Assembly (NCBI GenBank): GCA_049296695.1
Contig: JBAQSX010000100.1
Span: forward strand, 1-64,000
DNA length: 64,000 nt
Direction of reading: 5' to 3'
DNA from: UBA10906 sp049296695
GTDB lineage: Bacteria; Pseudomonadota; Gammaproteobacteria; Methylococcales; Methylomonadaceae
Of this stretch, positions 8,205 to 17,425 are shown piece after piece. A program made the position numbers and the translations under genes. The notes below the pieces were generated by a model. It made no database searches, had not been told where the DNA came from, and saw nothing but the letters and a program-made list of their open reading frames with translations. Numbering within the stretch: position 1 is the first letter of the stretch; every line of letters begins with the position of its first letter.

Positions 8205-9011
8205 TTAATGTCGTATTAAATACTTAAAGGTGCTGGCATTATGTTTTTTTAAATCGTGCAGAAAAGAATGGAAATCGATGTGATAATCTACAGTAAGCAT
8301 ATTCGCATTTTCTTTGAGTTGTTCTAGCGTTATAGCGGGTTTGCTATTAAACGCTAAAACAATAATATTGCCGCGTCCTTGTACAGCTAAAAATAAAGTA
8401 TGCCATTTAAAAGTTTGTCCTATCCAATTAGAAACTTCGATAAATAAAGGGTCGGTTAAACCACCCCAAAGATTAATCACTAACATGCCATCTTGTTTTA
8501 AAACCGCTTGGCAGTGTTCAAAAAAGGCTTTATTACGCAAGGATTCTGCCATGCCTTCAGAATCAAAAGCATCGATAATAACAAGACCATAATGCCCACG
8601 ATAATTATCATGATGACTACGCATATAATCCGCACCATCATCAATTAAAATTTTTAAACGTGGGTCTAAAGGCAAACCAAAATGACTGCGGGCGATTTTA
8701 ACTACGCTTTGTCGATATTCAATGACTTGAAGTTGACAATCGGGGAAATGATGCAATAAAAATTTACTAATTGAACCACCACCTAAACCAATTAAAAGTA
8801 CCTTATCATTTAATTGCGGTTTAAATAATAAGTAACTGGTCATGGCGCGAACATAATCTAATTCTAAGCGTTGCGGGCTATTTAAACGCATGGCACTTTG
8901 GCGTGATTCAGTTCCAAAATGCAGTGAGCGCACCCCCTCATATTCGACAATTTCAATAATACCGTCATCATCATGTGCTTGATAAATTAAGAGTCCTTCG
9001 TATTTATACAT
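8205..9011 (-). CDS. Spermidine synthase-like methyltransferase-fold protein
   Basis: A 268-residue Rossmann-fold protein of the spermidine synthase family. The nucleotide-binding loop LLIGLGGGSISKFLLHHFP, the acidic end of the next strand (QVIEYRQSVVKIA), DDGADYM and the IIDAFDSEGM segment match the aminopropyltransferase core. There is no membrane domain and no obvious N-terminal beta-domain of full length, so substrate use as a true SpeE is uncertain. Many such stand-alone family members are of unknown specificity. It is monocistronic by spacing: about 190 bp to argS and 149 bp to the next upstream gene. Confidence 0.75.
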   Translation of the reverse strand: MYKYEGLLIYQAHDDDGIIEIVEYEGVRSLHFGTESRQSAMRLNSPQRLELDYVRAMTSYLLFKPQLNDKVLLIGLGGGSISKFLLHHFPDCQLQVIEYRQSVVKIARSHFGLPLDPRLKILIDDGADYMRSHHDNYRGHYGLVIIDAFDSEGMAESLRNKAFFEHCQAVLKQDGMLVINLWGGLTDPLFIEVSNWIGQTFKWHTLFLAVQGRGNIIVLAFNSKPAITLEQLKENANMLTVDYHIDFHSFLHDLKKHNASTFKYLIRH

Positions 9012-9120
9012 GGATTTTGTCAGAGCTAATTAAAAATTAGCTATTTTACGCTATCAAAATTGATAATTGAGGTTGATTTTAAAACCATCTAAATCGCCTA
9101 CTACTCATCACTTTAAAATT

Positions 9121-9151
9121 AAAGCGTGTAAACCCTAGGTTCACACGCTTT
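9121..9151 (-). terminator. Hairpin after the outer-membrane protein gene
   Basis: The arms aaagcgtgt and acacgcttt flank a small loop containing cctagg, 10 bases beyond the stop of the minus-strand gene at 9161. The following run of A/T is weak, so this may be a terminator or a repeat-derived hairpin. Confidence 0.5.
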
Positions 9152-9160
9152 CAAATCGAC

Positions 9161-10714
9161 TTAAAAAGTCATGCCTATTGTGCCTGCAATTGCATCACTC
9201 ATATTTTTAGCCGTGGTATAGTTCATACCAATTTTCAAATCATTTGCTATGCCGCTATGCGTAACGCCGCGTAGACTGACATTGAAGCCGTATTCTTGCT
9301 GGCTATCAATAAAAGAACCATAGCTACTGCCAAAACGGGTATCAGCAAAATTTAAGCTGGCACTGACTTTACGCCCCAATAAGCTGTAATCGGTTTCTTT
9401 AAGCAATTGCGCGCCATTGCGATATACATCAACATTGCCATCGGCAACACTAATTAATCTGCTACGACTAATCTCGGCAAATTGTCCGCTAACGCTCACC
9501 AAACCTGCCAAGGCATTAATGGTTTGATAAGTATATTGATTTTGTAAAATTAAGGTATAACCTTTACCTAAAGCAAAGCCTAAATTACTTTGAACGCCGC
9601 CTGAATAAATAAAACTACTATCAGCGCATTTTAAATCATGGCTGTGCAAACAATCTAAATTCGCGCCGCCAATACGCGCCAGTGGTACTAAATCCCAATT
9701 AAGCACATCATAACGCGCTACAGGAATACGAATCCCCATACCCATTGACACGTTATAAGTAGAGCCACCATTGCTACGATTGACATAACTTAAAGGCACA
9801 TCAAACAACACCGCCCACGCTTTACCTAATTCATGGGTATAACTAGGCGTTACGGTATAAACCTGTACATCTTGATTACTAAAACTATAATTGGATAAAC
9901 GCGCTTTTACTGCTAGGCGACTTTTGTTTTGCGGACTATCTGCCTCTTTATCAAAATGACCCGCCAACACGCCACCTAAATCTAAGTTTTGATCGTAATA
10001 CGCCATTTGTGCAATATAACTGGCAGGATTACCCTGTAACACACCGTTTTTAAAATAGTTATTAATGGTGCTATGCGCATTGGCAGTAATAGCACTATCA
10101 ATTGCTGTTTTAGGAATAGGACTGACAATGTTAGCATCGGACGAAACAGTGCCTGAATTAAACTTATCACTTAATTTGTTAGCAAAGTCGGCTTTATCTG
10201 TATTACTCAGTGAACCTATTTTATTAAACTGATTACCACTAAAAATAGAACCTGCTTTTGATAAACTCACATTATTAATGACAGTATTAACATTATCTTG
10301 CGTGGTTTTATCAAGCGGGCCACTTTTAGCATAAGTATAAGACTCACTTAGCAAATAATGGTATAGCTCAGCTTGAACCCCTCCTTGTTTTTGTATAGTG
10401 GTAAAAGTTGGTTTATCGTCACTGCCAAGCTGTTCTACTACATAAGTATCAGAAGCCGCCCGCACAATATAAAATGATTGACTATTACTGCTATCGGTGA
10501 TTTCAATCGCTCTGCGCACGTCAGTTATGGCGGGATATACATTAAACACCTGACTGCTAAACAAACTATTTGCCGCGTCTGTTTGCGAATCAAAATGAAA
10601 TTCATGCGTCACGCCTTGCATGGTTTCAAAGGCGGTGATTTCCGCTTTAGCCGTTAAGCTAGCACTCATCAAAGGCAATAGCGCGGCGTATAAAAGTGAT
10701 TTTTTAAAGTTCAT
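9161..10714 (-). CDS. Outer-membrane beta-barrel protein of unknown function
   Basis: A 517-residue exported protein. It has a Sec signal peptide with likely cleavage after TAKA (residue 24), an N-terminal half rich in Asn/Ser/Asp, and a C-terminal half of alternating amphipathic strands ending in phenylalanine (GTIGMTF), the typical C-terminal signal for insertion by the BAM complex. Two cysteines close together (CLHSHDLKC) could form an extracellular loop disulfide. I do not recognise a named family; it could be a porin-like or surface barrel. It is flanked by a hairpin downstream and 235 bp of non-coding sequence upstream, so it is probably transcribed alone. Confidence 0.65.
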   Translation of the reverse strand: MNFKKSLLYAALLPLMSASLTAKAEITAFETMQGVTHEFHFDSQTDAANSLFSSQVFNVYPAITDVRRAIEITDSSNSQSFYIVRAASDTYVVEQLGSDDKPTFTTIQKQGGVQAELYHYLLSESYTYAKSGPLDKTTQDNVNTVINNVSLSKAGSIFSGNQFNKIGSLSNTDKADFANKLSDKFNSGTVSSDANIVSPIPKTAIDSAITANAHSTINNYFKNGVLQGNPASYIAQMAYYDQNLDLGGVLAGHFDKEADSPQNKSRLAVKARLSNYSFSNQDVQVYTVTPSYTHELGKAWAVLFDVPLSYVNRSNGGSTYNVSMGMGIRIPVARYDVLNWDLVPLARIGGANLDCLHSHDLKCADSSFIYSGGVQSNLGFALGKGYTLILQNQYTYQTINALAGLVSVSGQFAEISRSRLISVADGNVDVYRNGAQLLKETDYSLLGRKVSASLNFADTRFGSSYGSFIDSQQEYGFNVSLRGVTHSGIANDLKIGMNYTTAKNMSDAIAGTIGMTF

Positions 10715-10949
10715 AAGGTTTATTAGTTGATTGCTGTAGGTTTGCTATTATTCCACCCTTCTAATCACACTCCAAAACCATCATCTTATGCGACTAGGAA
10801 ATAGAACAGGAAAAAGAGAAATGTGAGGCGTAGGAAAAAAACGCCTTCCCACGTTTAAAGATTATAAAGTAAGCAACGCAATCAAGCCATGTAGAGCTTA
10901 AAACGCTAAAATTATTCTTTCCAATACCACTTAAATACTTTAAAACATT

Positions 10950-12242
10950 ATGCAAATCGATACCCTATTACATGCTCGTTGGATTATTCCCATAGAACCT
11001 GAAAATACTGTTTATGAAAACTACAGCCTAGCCATTAATAAGGGCAGAATTATTGACTTATTACCTAGCGAACAGGCAAAACAAACCTATCAGGCTATTA
11101 ATAGCCAAGAATTAAATGAGCATGTTTTATTACCCGGATTAATTAATAGTCATACTCACGCGGCAATGACTTTATTGCGCGGTATTGCCGATGATTTACC
11201 CTTAATGGATTGGCTACAAAATCATATTTGGCCTTTAGAACAACGTTGGGTCAGTGAAGAATTTGTAAAAGATGGCACAGATTTAGCCATTGCTGAAATG
11301 TTATTAGGCGGCACGACTTGTTTTAATGATATGTATTTCTTTCCAGAAATAACTGCTGAACAGGCAATTCAACGCGGCATTAGAGCCAGTATTGGCTTAA
11401 TTGTGTTTGATTTTCCGACGTGTTGGGCAAAAGATAGCGATGATTATATTAATAAAGGATTAGCTTTATATGAGCGTTTTAAATCAGAGCCATTAATAAC
11501 GACCGCTTTCGCGCCACACGCACCTTATACCGTATCTGACGAACCTTTTAAAAAATTACATGAATTGGCTGAGCAATATCATTTAAAAGTACATTGCCAT
11601 ATTCATGAAACAGCCCATGAAGTTGAGGATAATCGTCCTTTAGAACGTTTAACGCAATTAGGCTTAATTAATCAATCCTTAATGGCAGTTCATGCCACCC
11701 AACTAACTCAAACTGAAATTGAACAATTAGCACAAGCAGGTTCTAGTATTATTCACTGCCCTGAATCCAATTTAAAACTCGCCAGTGGTTTTTGTCCGAT
11801 TGCGAATTGTTTAGCGGCAGGTATTAATGTGGCTTTAGGCACAGATGGCGCGGCGAGTAATAATGATTTAGATATGTTTGGTGAAATGCGTACAGCGGCA
11901 TTACTTGCCAAAGCGGTGGCTAATAATGCCAGTGCTATTCCTGCTATGACCGCTTTAAAAATGGCAACCATTAATGGCGCGAAAGCTTTAGGATTAGAAA
12001 CCGAAATTGGTTCATTAATAATTGGCAAAGCCGCTGATATTATTGCGGTGGATTTATCTGATTTAGCCACGCAACCTGTTTATCATCCTATTTCGCAAAT
12101 AGTTTATGCGGCTTCGCGTAATCAAGTCAGTGATGTTTGGGTGGCGGGAAAACAAGTGGTCAAACAAAGACAATTAATGACTTTTGATTTAAAAGCATTA
12201 AAAGAAAAGATTGCCCTGTGGCAAGGTCGATTGGCGGAGTAA
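10950..12242 (+). CDS. mtaD: MtaD-like amidohydrolase (TRZ/ATZ family deaminase)
   Basis: A 430-residue metal-dependent hydrolase of the amidohydrolase superfamily, closest to 5-methylthioadenosine/S-adenosylhomocysteine deaminases. Metal ligands are visible as H68 and H70 in SHTHAAMTLLRG, a later histidine in HCHIHET, and the aspartate in ALGTDGAASNNDLDMFGEMR. The C-terminal strand segment GKAADIIAVDL is also typical. The reaction is probably deamination of methylthioadenosine or adenosylhomocysteine to the inosine form, part of SAM salvage; substrate choice within this family is hard to assign. The gene stands alone, convergent with the CysB-family gene and separated from it by a palindromic repeat. 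Confidence 0.85.
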   Translation: MQIDTLLHARWIIPIEPENTVYENYSLAINKGRIIDLLPSEQAKQTYQAINSQELNEHVLLPGLINSHTHAAMTLLRGIADDLPLMDWLQNHIWPLEQRWVSEEFVKDGTDLAIAEMLLGGTTCFNDMYFFPEITAEQAIQRGIRASIGLIVFDFPTCWAKDSDDYINKGLALYERFKSEPLITTAFAPHAPYTVSDEPFKKLHELAEQYHLKVHCHIHETAHEVEDNRPLERLTQLGLINQSLMAVHATQLTQTEIEQLAQAGSSIIHCPESNLKLASGFCPIANCLAAGINVALGTDGAASNNDLDMFGEMRTAALLAKAVANNASAIPAMTALKMATINGAKALGLETEIGSLIIGKAADIIAVDLSDLATQPVYHPISQIVYAASRNQVSDVWVAGKQVVKQRQLMTFDLKALKEKIALWQGRLAE

Positions 12243-12249
12243 TACGTTT

Positions 12250-12310
12250 CTGAATCAGGATTAACAGGATTTATCCTGAAAATCCTATAATCTTGAAAAT
12301 CCTGATTCAG
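12250..12310. repeat. Palindrome of the ctgaatcaggatt family
   Basis: Outer arms ctgaatcaggatt and aatcctgattcag enclose a second inverted pair (aacaggattt/atcctgaaaatcc). This is the sharpest copy of a family also present, more or less degraded, at 16332-16404, 18325-18412, 27051-27083, 43912-43999, 44029-44093, 55290-55363, 57488-57565 and 63241-63320. It lies between two convergent genes and may act as a bidirectional hairpin. Confidence 0.8.
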
Positions 12311-12324
12311 ACAATAGTTACCGC

Positions 12325-13221
12325 TTAAGAAAAGTCCTTAGCAGCAATTAATAACTCATCAATAAAATGTTGCCCATACAAAGGCAAATAATTATGTTTC
12401 AAATAAGCAATTTTAGTGCAAGAACTTGGAATTAAATGCGATAAATCACGCACCACTAAATCTTGATCAATAATACTATCATAAGCAATCCCTGCAATTA
12501 AACCCACGCCCAAACCCAAGCGTACATAAGTTTTAATGACATCAGTATCAGCGGCGGCTAGAATAATGTCTAATTCAATACCTGTGGGTTTAAATGCTTT
12601 TTCAATAGTTGACCTACCCGTAAAACCAAAACTATAAGTTAAAATGGGATATTGCGCCAAACGTTGTAAAGTAATCTCACCCTCACTTAAAGGATGTCCT
12701 TGAGGCATAACAACAGCATGATGCCATTCATAACAACGTTCTAAAACTAAATCGGTTTCTTGATCGACTTTTTCAGTACAGATGGCAATATCAGCTTTAC
12801 GCGTATGTAATTGGGTAATTAATTGCTCAGGCGATGCCTGCACCATATAAATACTCACATTAGGATATTTAGCCCTAAAACGCTGAATCGGTTTTGGCAA
12901 AAAATATTTCGCCTGCGTGTGGGTAGTGGCAATATGCAGTGTACCTTGATTACTATCTAAATAATCAGCCGCAATTAATTGAATATTATTTTTTGCTTGA
13001 TTAATAGCGCTCACCTCTTCCATGATACGATTACCCAATGAAGTCATACCAACGAGTTTTTTACCTTGGCGTTCAAATAAAGGCGAGCCAATTTCTGCTT
13101 CAAAAAGCTGTAATTGCCGACTAACCGCTGATTGCACAATGTGCATTTTTTCAGCGGCTTTAGATAAATTCAAATTGGTTTCTTGCAACACGCGCAATAA
13201 TTCGATTTGACTCAAGTTCAT
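12325..13221 (-). CDS. cysB: CysB-family LysR-type transcriptional regulator
   Basis: A 298-residue LysR-type regulator with an N-terminal winged helix-turn-helix (residues 1-60, including LNLSKAAEKMHIVQSAVSRQ) and a periplasmic-binding-type effector domain. The stretch IATTHTQAKYFLP and the effector domain fit CysB and Cbl, which sense N-acetylserine, sulfate or adenosine phosphosulfate and activate sulfate uptake and assimilation genes. E. coli CysB is 324 residues, so this is slightly short at the C-terminus. It lies 2 kb from the cysA end of the sulfate transport region on the same strand and is the obvious candidate regulator. The GSCFA gene is transcribed divergently. Confidence 0.85.
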   Translation of the reverse strand: MNLSQIELLRVLQETNLNLSKAAEKMHIVQSAVSRQLQLFEAEIGSPLFERQGKKLVGMTSLGNRIMEEVSAINQAKNNIQLIAADYLDSNQGTLHIATTHTQAKYFLPKPIQRFRAKYPNVSIYMVQASPEQLITQLHTRKADIAICTEKVDQETDLVLERCYEWHHAVVMPQGHPLSEGEITLQRLAQYPILTYSFGFTGRSTIEKAFKPTGIELDIILAAADTDVIKTYVRLGLGVGLIAGIAYDSIIDQDLVVRDLSHLIPSSCTKIAYLKHNYLPLYGQHFIDELLIAAKDFS

Positions 13222-13365
13222 GAAAACTCCTTTTTGCTAGTAATAGAATACCACAAGCGGTATTAACTAACTGTTTAATAAAATAGTACACTATTGAAAT
13301 TCAGCGCGTAATTCATAGAATCATACACGCTTTTTTATAAAGAATAACCTTACGCGAGCCTTGAT

Positions 13366-14898
13366 ATGCCGATTGAAATTATTTCTGCTCAGAAAACATG
13401 GAATATAAATCAACAAGAAAATAAATATAGACGTTGGCCTTCACGGCAGACTCCAGAACGTTTATATCCAATTGCGCAACCGCAAAGTCAACCTAGTTTT
13501 AAAATTAAGCCAGATGAAAAAATATTTTGTATTGGCTCTTGTTTTGCCGCTGAATTAGGTAGAGCCTTATACCGTCTTAATTATCAAGTATTATCGGTAT
13601 TTCATGACTTGCCTAAATCAATTAATCGCGTCAGCGGTGATGACGGTATGTTTCATAAATATAATGTGGCAACTATTTATAATGAATTAAGTTGGGCATT
13701 AAATCCACAAACCCCCTACAGCCACGAACAAGTTTTAATTGAAACTAGCGGCGGTCGTTTGCAAGATTACCAATTAGCAGGTAGACGTTATGCCGATGAG
13801 CCACAAGCGGCAAAACAATTTAGAGAAGCTTTTAATTTAGCTTTTAAAACCGTAGCGCAAGCCGATGTCGTGATTCTTACTTTGGGTTTAAGTGAGGCGT
13901 GGTTTGATAAACAAACCCAGTTATATTTAAATACTGCCATTCCTGTTGAAATAATTAAACGTTATCCTGATCGTTTTGAAGTCCATGTCTTTAATTATGC
14001 TGAAACTTTGCATTATTTAGAAGGCATTTACCAATTACTCAATACTTATTTAAAACCTGATTTTAGATTATTAATTACTGTTTCACCCGTACCCTTATCG
14101 TTTACTTTTCGCTCTCAAGATATATTAGTGGCTAATAGCTATTCTAAAGCGGTATTAAGAACCGCTGTTGAAGAATTTTTATTAAATAAAGCCAATGTTA
14201 ATTATTTTCCCAGTTATGAATTTGTTACTTTAAGTAATCCCGCTGTTGTTTGGAGCGAAACTGATTTTCGCCATGTCGATAGCGTTTTTGTGGATTATAT
14301 TATGGCAAATGTCATGCAACAATTTACCGATAATCCCAAAGCAGAGCAAAGCACTGCATTAGCCAAAGCTAAAGCTTTATATAATAAAAATTTTCTTGCC
14401 GAGGCTAAAACAATATTACGCGCTTTAGTAAAAGAGCATGGTTTAGAAAATAAAGAAATCAGTTTTTTATGGGCGGCTTTGCAATTAGGCGTAAGCGATA
14501 AAAAATCCAATCTACTTAAAATCATTGAACACTTTAAAACTTATCGGCATTTAAAACCCACAGAGCAAATAAAACGTTTAATACAGGGTTATCGTAAAAC
14601 TAAAAATCGCCGTTTTATCGGCTATATTGATAGTTGGCAAAACTCACAATTAACAGGTTGGGCAGTCAATATTGAAAAAAATGCCTCAATACAAGTCAAT
14701 ATTTTAGTTAATGGTCAATTAGTTACTACATTAACGGCCGATCAACCGCGCAGTGATGTCGAACATGTTTATGGTTGTTATTTATATTGCGGTTTTAGTA
14801 TTACTCTAAACTTAAATAAAGCTGTGCAGAATAAAATTCAAATTGTCTTTGCTGATACAGGGCAAGAATTAAGCGGTAGTCCTATTTATGAGTTTTAA
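13366..14898 (+). CDS. GSCFA domain protein with C-terminal beta-sandwich domain
   Basis: A 510-residue protein whose N-terminal ~310 residues form a GSCFA domain, an SGNH-hydrolase-like fold named for its motif, seen here as GSCFA at residues 57-61. A helical middle part follows (ALAKAKALYNKNFLAEAKTI). The last ~95 residues, from about 415, resemble a beta-sandwich appended to many glycosyltransferases and sulfotransferases, with the pattern GWAVN...VNGQLV...R.DV...GFSI. No signal peptide is present. GSCFA proteins often accompany capsule or surface-glycan genes, and an acyl/acetyl esterase or transferase activity is inferred. No glycan genes are adjacent here, and it is divergent from the CysB-family gene. 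Confidence 0.8.
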   Translation: MPIEIISAQKTWNINQQENKYRRWPSRQTPERLYPIAQPQSQPSFKIKPDEKIFCIGSCFAAELGRALYRLNYQVLSVFHDLPKSINRVSGDDGMFHKYNVATIYNELSWALNPQTPYSHEQVLIETSGGRLQDYQLAGRRYADEPQAAKQFREAFNLAFKTVAQADVVILTLGLSEAWFDKQTQLYLNTAIPVEIIKRYPDRFEVHVFNYAETLHYLEGIYQLLNTYLKPDFRLLITVSPVPLSFTFRSQDILVANSYSKAVLRTAVEEFLLNKANVNYFPSYEFVTLSNPAVVWSETDFRHVDSVFVDYIMANVMQQFTDNPKAEQSTALAKAKALYNKNFLAEAKTILRALVKEHGLENKEISFLWAALQLGVSDKKSNLLKIIEHFKTYRHLKPTEQIKRLIQGYRKTKNRRFIGYIDSWQNSQLTGWAVNIEKNASIQVNILVNGQLVTTLTADQPRSDVEHVYGCYLYCGFSITLNLNKAVQNKIQIVFADTGQELSGSPIYEF

Positions 14899-14914
14899 TA
14901 ATAATATTTTCTGG

Positions 14915-14943
14915 GTAGAGACGTTGCAATGCAACGTTTCTAC
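14915..14943. repeat. Palindrome gtagagacgttgca
   Basis: The arms gtagagacgttgca and tgcaacgtttctac form an almost perfect 29-bp palindrome. Other copies occur at 55215-55243 and 55420-55448, with degraded ones near 3257 and 20385. Confidence 0.75.
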
Positions 14944-14980
14944 AATTGCAATCTCTATTAGGAACACTGGTAATAAAAAT

Positions 14981-15050
14981 GTAGGGGCAAAAAATGTTTT
15001 GCCCTTTAAACGATCGTTTGTTATTAAAGGGCGAATCAATACGCCCCTGC
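14981..15050. repeat. Palindrome of the gtaggggcaaa family
   Basis: The outer arms gtaggggca and cgcccctgc enclose inner inverted arms around aacgatcgttt. Related copies are at 20460-20517, 25878-25947, 52567-52678 and 55136-55203. This copy lies in a 360-bp gap that is almost wholly filled by three different repeat families. Confidence 0.75.
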
Positions 15051-15061
15051 ACTTTACTTAT

Positions 15062-15258
15062 TAACTCAAGTTACGCACTACCTCCCCCTTAGAAAAAGGG
15101 GGACTGAGGGGGATTTTAAAAATAGTCTTAGCAAAACCTTTTAAATACAAAGAGAAGGAAAATAACCTTTTTAAAAATCCCCCCTACCCCCCTTTTTCTA
15201 AGGGGGGAAATCTATCCTTTTTATCGATTGATAATACTGGCTTGCGTAACTTGAGTTA
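15062..15258. repeat. MITE-like element with perfect 16-bp terminal inverted repeats
   Basis: The ends taactcaagttacgca (15062-15077) and tgcgtaacttgagtta (15243-15258) are perfect 16-bp inverted repeats. Within them is a long second palindrome with arms rich in runs of C and G (ctcccccttagaaaaaggg and the matching cctttttctaagggggga), separated by about 70 bp. No coding capacity is seen. The right end directly abuts the stop codon of cysA (15259-15261). Confidence 0.85.
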
Positions 15259-16299
15259 TTAATGAAACCAATGCGCCTGACGAATGCGTAAATCAACTTT
15301 ATCGCCTTTGTTTAATTGTAATTTCTTAAACTGCTCATTGGGCATTTCTGCATAGACAATAGTATGCGCCTCATCATCTACAATATTTTTTAATAATTCA
15401 ATACGAATTAACGCGCCTAAATGTTGCCAATCTTTAACAATAGCGGGGGCATTATTTTCATTAACGGCTTTAATAATTTCAATATCATGTGGACGAACAT
15501 GGGCAATATGACTGTCATGACTGGCTTGTAAACCTGTAACCTGTAACCAATCACTGTTATTTTCCACTTCAAAGATATTAGTTTGTCCAATAAATTTAGA
15601 AACAAAGGCATTAGCAGGATGATCGTAAATATCACTGGGCGCGCCTTGTTGTTCAATATTGCCTTTATTTAAAACCACTACTTGACTGGCAACTTCCATT
15701 GCCTCTTCTTGATCGTGAGTTACAAAAATACTGGTAACGTGTAATTCAGAATGTAAATTACGCAACCATTGCCGTAAATCTTTTCTAACACTGGCATCTA
15801 ATGCACCAAAAGGCTCATCTAATAATAAAACTGAAGGCTCAACGGCTAATGCCCGCGCTAAAGCAATACGTTGCCGCTGACCACCTGATAATTGGTCAGG
15901 ATACCGATTATGTAACCAATCTAACTGCACTAAATTTAATAAATCATGGACTTTTTGTTTAATTTTAGTTTCACTAGGTCGATCACGTTCTTTTTTTACA
16001 CGCAAACCAAAAGCGACATTATCAAATACGGTCATGTGTCTAAATAAAGCGTAATGTTGAAATACAAAACCAATCCCGCGACTACTCACATGTTGATCGG
16101 TTTTATCTTCGCCGCTTAATAATACTCTGCCTGCATCGGGTTTTTCTAAACCTGCAATAATGCGCAATAATGTGGTTTTACCGCAACCCGAAGGCCCTAA
16201 TAAGGCGACTAATTCCCCTTCAGGGATTTCTAAATTAATATTGTGCAAGGCTGAAAATGAGCCAAAGTTTTTGCTGATATTGCTAAGTAAAATGCTCAT
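15259..16299 (-). CDS. cysA: Sulfate/thiosulfate ABC transporter ATP-binding protein
   Basis: A 346-residue ABC ATPase that powers sulfate/thiosulfate import with CysT and CysW. Walker A is GPSGCGKT at residues 35-42, the signature LSGGQ is at 137-141, and Walker B LLLLDEP is at about 157-163. The Q-loop (FQHYALF) and switch histidine (THDQEEAME) are present. The C-terminal ~100 residues form the TOBE-type regulatory extension normal for this subfamily. It is the last gene of the cysT-cysW-cysA series; a ctgaatca-type repeat lies in the 113-bp gap to cysW. The stop codon touches the end of a MITE-like element. Confidence 0.95.
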   Translation of the reverse strand: MSILLSNISKNFGSFSALHNINLEIPEGELVALLGPSGCGKTTLLRIIAGLEKPDAGRVLLSGEDKTDQHVSSRGIGFVFQHYALFRHMTVFDNVAFGLRVKKERDRPSETKIKQKVHDLLNLVQLDWLHNRYPDQLSGGQRQRIALARALAVEPSVLLLDEPFGALDASVRKDLRQWLRNLHSELHVTSIFVTHDQEEAMEVASQVVVLNKGNIEQQGAPSDIYDHPANAFVSKFIGQTNIFEVENNSDWLQVTGLQASHDSHIAHVRPHDIEIIKAVNENNAPAIVKDWQHLGALIRIELLKNIVDDEAHTIVYAEMPNEQFKKLQLNKGDKVDLRIRQAHWFH

Positions 16300-16331
16300 G
16301 GGAATATTTATTTAATTAAGTTTAAAATATT

Positions 16332-16404
16332 GTCTGAATCAAAATTGACAAAATTTTAGAATTTATTTTTTAATTCTAAAATTTTGAAAATTCTAATCCA
16401 GACA
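16332..16404. repeat. ctgaatca-family palindrome between cysW and cysA
   Basis: The arms gtctgaatcaaaatt and aattctaatccagac, with an inner aaaattttagaatt/aattctaaaatttt pair, place it in the ctgaatcaggatt family. It sits inside the presumed cysTWA transcript and could form an internal hairpin. Confidence 0.65.
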
Positions 16405-16412
16405 CACTATAA

Positions 16413-17324
16413 TTACATTTGCGTGGCTAGTTTATAGACTAAATCACTTAATTTATAACTATCAGTATCGGTGATTTCAGCATTTTGTGAACGATTCATG
16501 CGCCATTCTAAAAAACTTTTTAATACTAAAGTGACAATTGCCAATCCTGCTAAAATAGACGCACTTGCAAAAGCGGCAACGCTATCATATTCGTTATAAC
16601 TCACTTCAACGTGCAAAGGCAGGGTATTGGTCATACCGCGAATATGTCCCGATACCACCGATACCGCGCCAAATTCTCCCATTGCCCGCGCATTACATAA
16701 TAATACGCCATATAATAATGCCCATTTAATATTGGGCAGGGTAATTAAAAAGAAGGTTTTCCAGCCACTTGCCCCCAAAGATAATGCCGCTTCTTCTTCT
16801 TCATTACCCATTTCCTGCATTAAGGGAATTAATTCTCTTGCCACAAAGGGAAAGGTAATAAATAAAGTCACTAAAATAATTCCCGGTACGGCAAAAATAA
16901 TTTTAATGTTATGTGCGGCTAAAAATTCACCAAACCAACCTTGAATACCGAATAATAAAACAAATATTAATCCTGAAATCACAGGCGATACTGAGAAGGG
17001 TAGATCAATTAAGGTGGTCAATAAACTTTTACCTTTAAATTCAAAACGCGTAATTGCCCAAGCCGCCGCAACCCCAAAAACGGTATTTATCGGTACAGTA
17101 ACTAACGCAGTTAATAAAGTTAAGCGCATTGCCGATAAAGTATCAGGCTGTGTTAATGCCGATAGGTAAGCAAACCAACCTTTAGCAAAAGCTTCAGTCA
17201 TTACCAGTATTAAGGGTAAGCATAAAAATAAAGCAATAAAAGCGAGGGTAATAAAGGTTAAACTCCAGCGTATCCACAAAGGGTCTTGCAGAGCATGGGT
17301 AGGTAATCTTGAAGTCGTTGCCAT
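16413..17324 (-). CDS. cysW: Sulfate ABC transporter permease CysW
   Basis: A 303-residue inner-membrane permease with about six hydrophobic helices. The binding-protein-dependent transport (EAA) loop that contacts the ATPase is visible as EEEAALSLGASGWKTFFLITLPNIKWAL. The second diagnostic stretch, GVAAAWAITRFEFKGKSLL with the following DLPFSVSPVISGL, is characteristic of CysW. It pairs with CysT to form the translocation pore and with CysA. Length agrees with E. coli CysW (291). A palindrome with gctttagct arms lies upstream, towards cysT, so the operon is interrupted by repeats without loss of gene order. Confidence 0.93.
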   Translation of the reverse strand: MATTSRLPTHALQDPLWIRWSLTFITLAFIALFLCLPLILVMTEAFAKGWFAYLSALTQPDTLSAMRLTLLTALVTVPINTVFGVAAAWAITRFEFKGKSLLTTLIDLPFSVSPVISGLIFVLLFGIQGWFGEFLAAHNIKIIFAVPGIILVTLFITFPFVARELIPLMQEMGNEEEEAALSLGASGWKTFFLITLPNIKWALLYGVLLCNARAMGEFGAVSVVSGHIRGMTNTLPLHVEVSYNEYDSVAAFASASILAGLAIVTLVLKSFLEWRMNRSQNAEITDTDSYKLSDLVYKLATQM

Positions 17325-17344
17325 AATAATTACTTTTACTGGTT

Positions 17345-17407
17345 AGGAGTAAAATAGCTTTAGCTATTTTTGTAGTTTGTAGCCAATAGCTAAAGCTATT
17401 GGACTCC
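17345..17407. repeat. aatagctttagctatt palindrome between cysT and cysW
   Basis: The outer arms aggagt and actcct and two copies of an inner palindrome (aatagctttagctatt and aatagctaaagctatt) mark a short inverted element. Shorter relatives are at 5592-5633 and 21771-21790. Confidence 0.65.
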
Positions 17408-17425
17408 TTTTGTCATTACTTGTTA

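Noticed and set aside
9161..10714. Autotransporter adhesin
   Set aside because: No passenger repeats or linker helix before the barrel were seen, and length and cysteine loop do not fit. It is left as an unknown barrel protein.
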